In this document: in pieces, positions 1-9,018 of the stretch | How positions within the stretch are numbered: position 1 is the first letter of the stretch | Layout of the letters: each line of letters opens with the position of its first letter | Source of the DNA: Mycobacterium paraffinicum | GTDB lineage: Bacteria; Actinomycetota; Actinomycetes; Mycobacteriales; Mycobacteriaceae | Length of the DNA: 21,551 nucleotides | Direction of reading: 5' to 3' | NCBI RefSeq assembly: GCF_001907675.1 | Contig: NZ_MPNT01000059.1 | Location: 1 to 21,551 of the forward strand | The notes under the pieces: generated by a model | The model's database searches: none | Told to the model about the DNA's origin: nothing | What the model saw: only the letters and a program-made list of their open reading frames with translations | Translations under genes and position numbers: made by a program

Positions 1-1
1 C

Positions 2-1693
2 CCCGCCCCCCGCCCCCGAGCTCACCCAGCGCCACGCCCCCCCCCCGCCGGCCGGCTGCTGGGGCTGCGACCGGCGACGACGGACTACACCGTCGAACGC
101 GTGCGGGTGCCCATGCGCGACGGGGTCGACCTGGTGGCCGATCATTACGCACCGGCCACCGCGTCGGCCGCCGGCACCGTGCTGGCCCGGGGGCCCTACG
201 GGCGCGCGTTGCCGTTCTCGCTGCTGTTCGGGGCGCTGTACGCGAGCCGCGGCTACCACGTCGTGCTGCAGAGCGTCCGCGGCACGTTCGGGTCGGGCGG
301 GGATTTCGAGCCAATGGCCAACGAGGCCGCCGACGGCGCCGACACCGTGGCCTGGCTGCGCGACCAGCCGTGGTTCACCGGCAGCTTCGCCACCGTCGGC
401 CTGTCCTACCTCGGGTTCACCCAGTGGGCGCTGCTGACCGATCCCCCGCCGGAGCTGGCCGCGGCCGTCATCACCGTGGGACCGCACGATTTCAACGAAT
501 CCGTCTGGGGCACCGGCTCGTTCGCCATCAACGACTTCCTGGGCTGGAGCGACATGGTGGCCCACCAGGAGGATCCGGTGAGGGCGCGGGCCGCGCTGCG
601 CCAGCTGCAGAACCGCAGCAAGGTGGCGCAGGCGGCCCTCGGGCTCCCGGTCGGTGAGACGGCCCGCGCGCTGCTCGGTGCGGGCGCGCCGTGGTTCGAG
701 TCGTGGGTCGAGCGCACCGACCCCGGCGACCCGTTCTGGGACGCGCGGCGCTGCGCCGATGCGCTGGATCGCGTCGACGTGCCCGTGCTGTTGGTCGGCG
801 GCTGGCAGGACATCTTCGTCAGGCAGACGCTGCAGCAATACGCGCATCTGCGCCGGCGGGGCCTCGACGTCGCGCTCACCATGGGCCCCTGGACGCACGC
901 GCAGGTGCTCACCATCGGGCTGGGCACCTGCATGCGGGAGTCGCTGGATTGGCTGGACACCCACCTGGGCGGCGCGCCCGCGGGCCGGCCCAGCCGGGTG
1001 CGGGTCTGCGTCACCGGGCAGGGCTGGCGCAACGTGGCCGACTGGCCGCCGGCCACCTCCGAACGCGCGCTGTACCTGCGGCCGGGCGGCCACCTTGGCG
1101 AGACGGCGCCGACGGGCCTGACGCGGCTGGCGCCGGCCACCTTCCGCTACGACCCCGCCGACCCGACACCCACCACGGGCGGCCCGCTGCTGTCGCCGAA
1201 CGGAGGCTACCGCGACGACAGCCGGCTCGCCGCGCGCGACGACGTGCTGGCCTTCACCAGCCTCACCCTCACCCAGGACCTGTGCGTCTACGGGAGCCCG
1301 GTGGTCGAGCTGGCGCACGGGGCGGACATTCCCCACGTCGACCTGTTCGTGCGGGTGAGCGAGGTCGACGCCAAGGGCCGATCGAAAAACGTCAGCGACG
1401 GCTACCGGCGGCTCGAGGCCGCCGCCAAGAACTCGAAGAAAACCGTCCGCATCGAGCTCGACGGCACCGCCCACCGCTTCCGCGCCGGATCCCGCATCCG
1501 GGTGCTGATCGCCGGCAGCTGGTTCCCCCGTTACGCCCGCAACCTGGGCACCGACGAGCCGATCCTGACGGGCCGGCAGTCCAAGCCTGCCACCCACACC
1601 GTGCGGTACGGCCGATCCCGGCTGCTGCTGCCCGTCGGTCCGCTCGACCTGTCAGCCAACGGCGCGGCGGACGCGGGCGGCGACCTCGGCTAG
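2..1693 (+). CDS. CocE/NonD-family alpha/beta hydrolase (X-Pro dipeptidyl-peptidase S15-like), 5' end uncertain
   Basis: Serine hydrolase of the CocE/NonD (peptidase S15) family, resembling M. tuberculosis Rv2800; the substrate is unknown, probably an ester or acylated amide. Counting from the internal GTG at 101, the nucleophile is Ser102 in GLSYLGF (codon 404-406), the acid is likely Asp237 (GGWQD) and the base His266 (GPWTH). A C-terminal beta jelly-roll (about residues 310-510) follows, as in CocE. The frame has no stop back to the left edge, and the in-frame residues just before 101 (LLGLRPATTDYTVERV) look genuine, so the GTG at 101 is internal and the gene begins upstream. The first ~50 bases are C-homopolymer-rich and may contain an indel. 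The 3' end overlaps the convergent DUF1802 gene by 42 nt. Product class is confident; the start is not resolved. Confidence 0.87.
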   Translation, partial: PAPRPRAHPAPRPPPAGRLLGLRPATTDYTVERVRVPMRDGVDLVADHYAPATASAAGTVLARGPYGRALPFSLLFGALYASRGYHVVLQSVRGTFGSGGDFEPMANEAADGADTVAWLRDQPWFTGSFATVGLSYLGFTQWALLTDPPPELAAAVITVGPHDFNESVWGTGSFAINDFLGWSDMVAHQEDPVRARAALRQLQNRSKVAQAALGLPVGETARALLGAGAPWFESWVERTDPGDPFWDARRCADALDRVDVPVLLVGGWQDIFVRQTLQQYAHLRRRGLDVALTMGPWTHAQVLTIGLGTCMRESLDWLDTHLGGAPAGRPSRVRVCVTGQGWRNVADWPPATSERALYLRPGGHLGETAPTGLTRLAPATFRYDPADPTPTTGGPLLSPNGGYRDDSRLAARDDVLAFTSLTLTQDLCVYGSPVVELAHGADIPHVDLFVRVSEVDAKGRSKNVSDGYRRLEAAAKNSKKTVRIELDGTAHRFRAGSRIRVLIAGSWFPRYARNLGTDEPILTGRQSKPATHTVRYGRSRLLLPVGPLDLSANGAADAGGDLG

Positions 1694-2224
1694 CGCGGCT
1701 TCATCGTGAACGGGCGGCGCGAACGCCGCCCGCACCGGCAGCCGCACCCAGCTTTTGCAGCCGCCGTACTCGGGCGTGCGGCTGACGTCCACCGCCTCGG
1801 CCAACGGGTGCACCGACACCACCAGCACCGCGAGCTTGTGCTTCGGGCGGAAGTCGAGCCGGTCGGCGCGCACCGAATCGGCGGTCCAGATGTGCAGGTC
1901 CTCGATCGCGGGCAGGCCTTCGGGCCGGTTAACCGGCACCGCGGCAACGACTTTCGCGGCCGCCCGGATCACCAGACGATCCTCGGTGCTGTCGGCGGCG
2001 GCCCCCTCCAGCAGGTCACGATGCTCGGCCCGGACGCGCTCCGCGTGGCTGTGCGCGACCGTCGGGAACAGCAGGAACTCGTCGGCGGCCAGCTCGAAGC
2101 GCTTCTCCCCGATGCCGCCCTTGCGCAGCAGCACCTGCTGCCGCCCGTCCAGCAGGGCATGCACCGCCGCGCCCCACTCCTTGAGCGCGGGCGTCGTGGT
2201 TCCGGTGGCGGCGGCGCGGGTCAT
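1652..2224 (-). CDS. DUF1802 family protein
   Basis: 190-residue protein matching the DUF1802 pattern: an N-terminal ALKEWGAAVHALLDGRQQVLLRKGG, then GEKRFEL, an LFPTVAHSHAERV segment, and a C-terminal WVRLPV strand region. The family is widespread in actinobacteria and cyanobacteria and has no established biochemical function that I know. No signal peptide or membrane segment is visible. The ATG at 2224-2222 overlaps the stop of the upstream DUF2277 gene as ATGA, so the two are almost certainly cotranscribed and translationally coupled. That overlap also decides the start over longer in-frame options. The 3' end runs 42 nt into the convergent hydrolase gene. Confidence 0.85.
   Translation of the reverse strand: MTRAAATGTTTPALKEWGAAVHALLDGRQQVLLRKGGIGEKRFELAADEFLLFPTVAHSHAERVRAEHRDLLEGAAADSTEDRLVIRAAAKVVAAVPVNRPEGLPAIEDLHIWTADSVRADRLDFRPKHKLAVLVVSVHPLAEAVDVSRTPEYGGCKSWVRLPVRAAFAPPVHDEAALAEVAARVRRAVG
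1711..1732 (+). terminator. 9-bp GC hairpin, probable terminator of the hydrolase gene
   Basis: Perfect inverted repeat: CGGGCGGCG (1711-1719), loop CGAA, CGCCGCCCG (1724-1732). It begins 18 nt after the hydrolase stop codon and lies inside the 3' coding part of the convergent DUF1802 gene. There is no T-tract, but mycobacterial intrinsic terminators often lack one. Because the hairpin is symmetric it would also form in the DUF1802 mRNA, 57 nt or more before that stop. The structure is read directly; the terminator role is inferred. Confidence 0.5.
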
Positions 2225-2490
2225 TGCGGCCCGGCCAGCCGGGCGATCACGCCGGGCCGTCGCAGCGGCGGGACGGTCCTGGGCGGCTGACGCCGCGGGG
2301 GCAGCGCCGCCAACAACCGCGTCGTCGTCTCGGTGACCTCGGAGACGGCGGCTTCGAAGGCCTCGGCGTTGGCCGCGTTCGGACGCGTGATGCCGCTGAC
2401 CTTGCGCACGTACTGGCGCGCCGCCGCCGCGATCTCCTCGGGCGTGGCCGCCGGCTGCAAGCCCCGCAGCTCGGTGATGTTCCGGCACAT
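2221..2490 (-). CDS. DUF2277 family protein (89 aa)
   Basis: Small cytosolic protein beginning MCRNITELRGLQPPA-like, followed by PEEIAAAARQYVRKVSG and an AFEAAVSEV helix. These are the hallmarks of DUF2277 (MCRNI start; ATEEEIRAAALQYVRKVSG in relatives). The function is unknown. Its N-terminal Cys2 and the YVRKVSG segment are the most conserved parts. The C-terminal ~25 residues are Pro/Arg-rich and probably disordered. It is first in a two-gene operon with DUF1802 (ATGA overlap) and divergent from echA16 across only 45 nt. A TATCGT hexamer ends 7 nt before the ATG, suggesting a leaderless transcript. Start choice is supported by both the family N-terminus and that promoter. Confidence 0.87.
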   Translation of the reverse strand: MCRNITELRGLQPAATPEEIAAAARQYVRKVSGITRPNAANAEAFEAAVSEVTETTTRLLAALPPRRQPPRTVPPLRRPGVIARLAGPQ

Positions 2491-2535
2491 GGGATCCACG
2501 ATAGGCGCCGCGAGCCATCCCTCTACGGTGAACAC
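2491..2535. promoter_or_regulatory. Back-to-back promoters for DUF2277 and echA16
   Basis: In this 45-nt divergent gap each strand carries a TANNNT -10 element. TATCGT on the minus strand (2503-2498) lies 7 nt before the DUF2277 ATG. TACGGT on the plus strand (2524-2529) lies 6 nt before the echA16 ATG. Both would give leaderless mRNAs. Only 20 bp separate the hexamers, so the -35 zones must overlap and the two polymerases should compete. No good TTGACA -35 was seen on either side. Confidence 0.6.
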
Positions 2536-3285
2536 ATGACCGACGACATCCTGCTGATCGAAACCGACGAGCGGGTGCGCACCCTGACCCTCAACCGGCC
2601 GCAGTCCCGCAACGCGTTGTCCTCGGCACTGCGGGACCGGTTCCTCGGGGCCCTGACCGACGCGGATGCCGACGAGGACGTCGACGTCATCATCGTCACC
2701 GGCACCGACCCGGTGTTCTGCGCGGGCCTGGACCTCAAAGAGCTGAGCGGTTCCTCGGCGCTGCCGTACATCTCCCCGTGGTGGCCGGCGCTGAGCAAGC
2801 CGGTCATCGGTGCGATCAACGGCGCCGCGGTGACCGGCGGGCTGGAGCTGGCCCTTTGCTGCGACATCCTGATCGCCTCCGAGAACGCCCGGTTCGCCGA
2901 CACGCATGCCCGGGTCGGCCTGCTGCCCACCTGGGGGCTGAGCGTGCGGCTGCCCCAGAAGGTGGGCGTCGGGCTGGCCCGACGCATGAGCATGACTGGG
3001 GACTACCTGTCGGCGGCCGATGCGCTGCGCGCCGGACTGGTGACCGAGGTGGTGCCGCACGACCAGCTGTTGGGCACCGCCCGCGCGGTGGCGGCGTCGA
3101 TCGTCGGCAACAACCAGGACGCGGTGCGCGCGCTGCTGGCGTCCTATCACCGGATCGACGACGCGCAGACCAGCGCGGGGTTGTGGCAGGAGGCGACGGC
3201 GGCCCGCCAGTTCCGGACCAGCGGCGACGACATCGCCGCCAACCGCGAGGCGGTGCTGCAGCGCGGGCGGGCGCAGGTCCGTTAG
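2536..3285 (+). CDS. echA16: Enoyl-CoA hydratase/isomerase family protein EchA16
   Basis: Crotonase-fold protein of 249 residues, essentially collinear with M. tuberculosis EchA16. Oxyanion-hole segments are FCAGLDL (61-67) and NGAAVTGG (95-102). The first catalytic glutamate of classical hydratases is kept (Glu104 in GGLELAL). The second falls in DTHARVGLLP, where the usual PEINLG glutamate aligns with His124. The annotated hydratase activity is therefore doubtful, and isomerase, hydrolase or other crotonase chemistry is possible. The ATG at 2536 follows TACGGT by 6 nt and matches the family N-terminus MTDDILLI. The membrane-protein gene begins 15 nt after the stop and is probably cotranscribed. 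Confidence 0.92.
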   Translation: MTDDILLIETDERVRTLTLNRPQSRNALSSALRDRFLGALTDADADEDVDVIIVTGTDPVFCAGLDLKELSGSSALPYISPWWPALSKPVIGAINGAAVTGGLELALCCDILIASENARFADTHARVGLLPTWGLSVRLPQKVGVGLARRMSMTGDYLSAADALRAGLVTEVVPHDQLLGTARAVAASIVGNNQDAVRALLASYHRIDDAQTSAGLWQEATAARQFRTSGDDIAANREAVLQRGRAQVR

Positions 3286-3300
3286 CCGCCCCCGATCCCG

Positions 3301-3672
3301 ATGACGCAATTTCCGCCGCCTCAGCGGCGAAGGCGAGCGACCGCGGACATCGTCGCGACCGTGCTGCTGTTCGTCGCGCAGCTGGTGGTCAGCGCCGGGG
3401 CCGTCGCCTTGGCGGTGTTGTCCTCGATGTGGTTGATGCTGCCGATATGCAGCGACAACTGCGACAGCCCCGGGGTCACCCACTTCGTCCACCGCACGTT
3501 TGGCGGGGCGGTCGTCATCGTCGGGGGAATTGCCGTGGCGCTGCTGGTGTCATGCATCGGGGCGCTGATCGCCGGCGCGCGCGGGCGCCCGGGGATGTGG
3601 AAGTGGCCGGCATTAGGCCTGGTCACGGCCGTTGGGTCGGTTTTGATCGCCGTTGGTTTATGGGTGAACTGA
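3301..3672 (+). CDS. Small integral membrane protein, function unknown
   Basis: 123 residues with a basic N-terminus (QRRRRA, 8-13) and three predicted membrane helices at about 17-48, 69-92 and 102-122. The loop after helix 1 carries Cys50 and Cys54 (ICSDNC), which could form a disulfide outside the membrane. No family was recognised. It starts 15 nt after echA16 with no clear Shine-Dalgarno and no promoter hexamer, so it probably depends on the echA16 transcript. No homologue is recalled at this position in M. tuberculosis. Existence is supported by the hydrophobic pattern and tight packing; function is unknown. Confidence 0.75.
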   Translation: MTQFPPPQRRRRATADIVATVLLFVAQLVVSAGAVALAVLSSMWLMLPICSDNCDSPGVTHFVHRTFGGAVVIVGGIAVALLVSCIGALIAGARGRPGMWKWPALGLVTAVGSVLIAVGLWVN

Positions 3673-3682
3673 AGCCAACCCA

Positions 3683-3688
3683 TACGAT
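3683..3688 (+). promoter_or_regulatory. -10 hexamer TACGAT, leaderless promoter of the secreted protein gene
   Basis: TACGAT fits the mycobacterial TANNNT consensus and is separated from the ATG at 3695 by exactly 6 nt, placing the expected transcription start on the A of the ATG. It lies 10 nt after the stop of the upstream membrane-protein gene, so the secreted protein could be transcribed independently. Confidence 0.55.
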
Positions 3689-3694
3689 CAGCTG

Positions 3695-5724
<2,030 letters not shown>

Positions 5725-5725
<1 letters not shown>

Positions 5726-8484
5726 CAGGCGCGCTCCTTCTCGACGAGCTCGTAGGACTCGATGATGTCGCCTTCCTTGATGTCGGAGTAGCCCAGCGTC
5801 ATACCGCACTCGAAGCCCTCGCGGACCTCGGTCACATCGTCCTTCTCCCGTCGCAGCGAGTTGATCGTGAGGTTCTCGGTGACAACCACGTTGTCCCGCA
5901 ACAAGCGGGCCTTCGCGTTGCGCCGCACCACCCCGGAGCTGATCATGCAGCCGGCGATGATGCCCACCTTCGAGGACCGGAAGATCGCGCGGATCTCGGC
6001 GCGACCCAGCTCCTTCTCCTCGTAGATCGGCTTGAGCATGCCGCGCAGGGCCTTCTCGATGTCGTCGATCGCCTGGTAGATGACCGAGTAGTAGCGGATC
6101 TCCACGCCCTCGCGGTTGGCCAGCTCCGTCGCCTTCCCTTCGGCGCGCACGTTGAAGCCGATGATCACCGCGTCCGACGCCGACGCCAGGTTGACGTTGG
6201 TCTCGGTGATGCCACCGACACCGCGGTCGATGACGCGCAGTTCCACCTCGTCGTCGACCTGGATGCCCATCAGGGCCTCCTCGAGCGCCTCGACCGTACC
6301 GGCGTTGTCGCCCTTGAGGATCAGGTTCAGCTGGCTGGTTTCCTTCAGCGCCGAATCCAGGTCCTCCAGGCTGATCCGCTTGCGCGACCGCGCCGCCAGC
6401 GCGTTGCGCTTGCGGGCGCTGCGCCGGTCGGCGATCTGGCGGGCGATGCGGTCCTCGTCGACGACCAGGAAGTTGTCACCGGCGCCGGGCACCGACGTGA
6501 AGCCGATGACCTGCACCGGCCGCGACGGCAGCGCCTCCTCGACGTCCTCGCCGTGCTCGTCGACCATGCGGCGAACACGACCGTAGGCGTCGCCGGCCAC
6601 CACCGAGTCCCCGACCCGCAGCGTCCCGCGCTGCACCAGCACCGTGGCGACCGGGCCGCGGCCGCGGTCCAGGTGCGCCTCGATGGCCACACCCTGGGCC
6701 TCCATGTCGGGGTTGGCCCGCAGGTCCAGGGCGGCGTCGGCGGTCAGCAGCACCGCCTCCTCGAGCGCCTTGATGTTGGTGCCCTCCTTGGCGGAGATGT
6801 CGACGAACATCGTGTCGCCGCCGAAATCCTCTGCCACCAAGCCGTATTCGGTGAGCTGCCCGCGGATCTTCGCCGGGTCGGCACCCTCCTTGTCGATCTT
6901 GTTGACCGCCACCACGATCGGCACGTCGGCCGCCTGCGCGTGGTTGATGGCCTCCACCGTCTGCGGCATCACGCCGTCGTCGGCGGCGACCACGAGGATC
7001 GCGATGTCGGTGGCCTTCGCCCCGCGGGCACGCATGGCGGTGAACGCCTCGTGACCGGGGGTGTCGATGAAGGTGATCAGCCGCTCGGTGCCGTCGAGGT
7101 CGACGGACACCTGGTAGGCGCCGATGTGCTGGGTGATGCCCCCGGCCTCGGCCTCGCGGACGCTGGCGTTCCGGATGGTGTCCAGCAGTCGGGTTTTACC
7201 GTGGTCGACGTGACCCATCACGGTCACCACCGGCGGCCGGGTCTGCAGGTCTTCCTCGCCGCCCTCGTCCTCGCCGTAGGTCAGGTCGAACGACTCCAGC
7301 AGCTCGCGGTCCTCGTCCTCCGGGCTGACGACCTGGACGACGTAGTTCATCTCGCTGCCCAGCAGCTCGAGCGTCTCGTCGCCGACCGATTGCGTGGCCG
7401 TCACCATCTCGCCCAGGTTGAACAACGCCTGCACCAGCGAGGCCGGGTTGGCGTTGATCTTGTCGGCGAAGTCGCTCAGCGACGCGCCGCGGGCCAGCCG
7501 GATCGTCTCGCCGTTGCCGTGCGGCAACCGCACGCCGCCGACGACCGGCGCCTGCATGTTCTCGTACTCGGCGCGCTTCGCCCGCTTGGACTTGCGGCCG
7601 CGTCGCGGCGCACCGCCGGGACGGCCGAACGCGCCGGCCGCGCCGCCGCGCTGACCGGGGCGGCCACCGCCGCCACCGCCACCGCCGGGACGGCCTCGAA
7701 AACCTCCCGCGCCGCCGCCACCCCCGGGCGGGGCGCCGACGCCGCCACCACCGCCGCGGTAGTTGCCGCCGCCACCGTCACGACCGCCGGGACCGCCCGG
7801 ACGTCCACCACCGGGCCGCGGGGCTCCGGGCCGGGCCGGGCGGCCCTGACCAGCGGCGCCGCCGGGGCGGGGCGGCATGCTGCCGGGCGAAGCGCCGGGG
7901 CGCGGGGCGCCGGGCCGGGGCGCGCCCGGGCGGGGCACCGGGCGCGGGATCGGCCGGTCGACGGGCTGCGCCGAGGAGAACGGGTTGTTGCCGACGCGCG
8001 GGGTGCGCACCCCGGGCTTCGGCGCCGGACCGGGGCGCGGACCCGGCGTCATGCCGGGTTGGGGTGCGGGCTGGGCGGTCGGCTGGCCGGGCGCGGGTGG
8101 CTTCGGCTGACCCGGCTGTCCCGGCGCGGGGCGGCCGGGCACCGGACCGGGACGCGCCGGCGCTTCCGTGGGCGCGGGCGGGGCGGCCTGCGCCGTCGTC
8201 GGCGCGCCGGCGGCCTCACCATTGCCGATGGCCTTGTCGAGAGCCTGGTCGAGCGATTTGTCCGGCCCCTTGGCGGGAGCCTTGGCGGCTGCCTTGGGCG
8301 CGGTCTTCTGGGGAGCCGCCTTGCCGCCCCCGAAGGATTCGCGCAGTCGACGAGCGACCGGCGCCTCCACCGTTGACGATGCGGATTTTACGAATTCGCC
8401 CTGTTCATTCAGCCGGGCGAGAACTTCCTTGCTGGTAACACCGAGTTCCTTAGCCAACTCGTGTACGCGGGCCTTACCTGCCAC
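5725..8484 (-). CDS. infB: Translation initiation factor IF-2
   Basis: GTPase that brings initiator tRNA to the 30S subunit and promotes 70S assembly; 919 residues, against about 900 in M. tuberculosis. Domains: IF2_N at 1-50; a Pro/Gly/Arg-rich linker at about 55-300; a second IF2_N at about 305-395; the G domain with G1 GHVDHGKT (424-431), G2 GGITQHIG (448-455), G3 DTPGH (474-478), G4 NKID (528-531) and G5 SAK (564-566); then domains II, III and IV, with the C-terminal fMet-tRNA-binding beta barrel. The start is the GTG at 8484-8482, preceded 5 nt upstream by AGGAG (8494-8490). An ATG at 8489 is immediately followed by TAG and is not the start. It follows ylxR by 65 nt and overlaps rbfA by one base. 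Confidence 0.97.
7660..7929 (-). repeat. Low-complexity coding repeats in the IF-2 linker
   Basis: Within infB, residues 186-222 are near-tandem APRPG-type pentads (DNA 7819-7929). Residues 232-275 are glycine runs interrupted by Arg and Pro (DNA 7660-7791), including a stretch of eight consecutive glycines. The DNA is strongly GGN/CCN skewed. Such tracts vary in length between mycobacterial species and are prone to slippage and assembly error. Confidence 0.8.
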
Positions 8485-8549
8485 TACATCTCCTGTCTGG
8501 GAGGCGACAGTCGTGGGGCCGCGCCTCCGGGTTTAGCTATGACGCATGG

Positions 8550-8924
8550 TCATCGGGACTTCACGGTGTGCTCATGTTCTTTGCTGCCTCTTCTGTTGAT
8601 GCCGAGACGATCGGGCGCGCCTAGAGACTCTAGGTGCTCGACCACCGCGGACACGTCCGGTGAACCGGCGATGCGCAGCGCTCGCGTGAAAGCCCGCCGC
8701 CGAATCGCCTGTTGCACGCACTGCGATGCGGGATGCAGCCATGCACCCCGCCCCGGCAGGCTACTCCTGGTGTCAACGATCACGGCATATTCGCCGTTCC
8801 CGCGCGACACAGCCACTACGCGAAGCAGTTCGACGGCCAACTCTCGCTCCCGGCACCCGACACACGTTCGGACTGGTCCGTCCACACGCCTGTGCGCCCG
8901 GGCCGGAGGCTCACGCTGGATCAC
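8550..8924 (-). CDS. ylxR: YlxR family RNA-binding protein (DUF448, Rv2840c homologue)
   Basis: Small basic protein, a conserved partner in nusA-infB operons and a probable RNA- or nucleoid-binding protein; YlxR is reported to bind RNase P in some bacteria. Seen here: RTCVGCR (19-25, with a CxxC pair) and LPGRGAWLHP (56-65), both diagnostic, then a basic helix IRRRAFTRALR. From the GTG at 8924 it is 124 residues; a GTG at 8885 would give 111. I prefer 8924 because TAGACT lies 5 nt before it and an in-frame TGA lies just upstream. The start remains the least certain part. The C-terminus is polar and poorly conserved. It sits 94 nt after nusA and 65 nt before infB. Confidence 0.88.
   Translation of the reverse strand: MIQREPPARAHRRVDGPVRTCVGCRERELAVELLRVVAVSRGNGEYAVIVDTRSSLPGRGAWLHPASQCVQQAIRRRAFTRALRIAGSPDVSAVVEHLESLGAPDRLGINRRGSKEHEHTVKSR
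8620..8634. repeat. Perfect 15-nt palindrome CCTAGAG-A-CTCTAGG inside ylxR
   Basis: Two 7-nt arms, CCTAGAG (8620-8626) and CTCTAGG (8628-8634), flank a single A. It carries two CTAG tetranucleotides, which are rare in most bacterial coding DNA. It lies in the variable 3' third of ylxR, about 140 nt before infB. It could be a protein-binding site, or chance. Confidence 0.6.
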
Positions 8925-8958
8925 GGCTCAGTCTAGCGTCACATACCCGATCGTCAGA
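8925..8958 (-). promoter_or_regulatory. Putative internal promoter ahead of ylxR-infB
   Basis: On the minus strand TCTGAC (8958-8953), a 17-nt spacer and TAGACT (8935-8930) form a plausible -35/-10 pair. The -10 ends 5 nt before the ylxR GTG. It lies in the 94-nt gap after nusA and would let ylxR-infB-rbfA-nrnA be transcribed apart from rimP-nusA. The -35 is a partial match only. Confidence 0.45.
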
Positions 8959-8973
8959 ACCGCCCGACGGTGC

Positions 8974-8989
8974 CGGGCGCTCTCGCCCG
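8974..8989 (-). terminator. GC hairpin between nusA and ylxR (possible attenuator)
   Basis: Perfect 6-bp stem CGGGCG (8974-8979) / CGCCCG (8984-8989) with a 4-nt loop, 30 nt beyond the nusA stop. There is no T-tract. It could act as a partial terminator or an mRNA processing/stability element separating rimP-nusA from ylxR-infB. The structure is read from the sequence; the role is inferred. Confidence 0.35.
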
Positions 8990-9018
8990 CGGCGGCCATG
9001 GCGGGCGGGGTTGCTGGG

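Noticed and set aside
101..103. GTG at 101 as the true hydrolase start
   Set aside because: In-frame residues upstream look genuinely coding and the family has additional N-terminal sequence, so this GTG is internal.
7660..7791. Repetitive region suggestive of a CRISPR-like or tandem array
   Set aside because: The repetition is the glycine-codon tract of the IF-2 linker, in frame, without regular repeat-spacer structure.
6553..8376. Long open frame (607 codons) antisense to infB
   Set aside because: High-GC codon bias keeps the antisense frame open; the product is low-complexity His/Arg/Gly-rich with no recognisable domain, while IF-2 on the other strand is unmistakable.
8484..8489. ATG-TAG minimal start-stop just before the infB GTG, as a possible regulatory element
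   Set aside because: The AGGAG ribosome site abuts the ATG directly and is correctly spaced (5 nt) for the GTG, so the ATG is unlikely to be used; probably coincidental.
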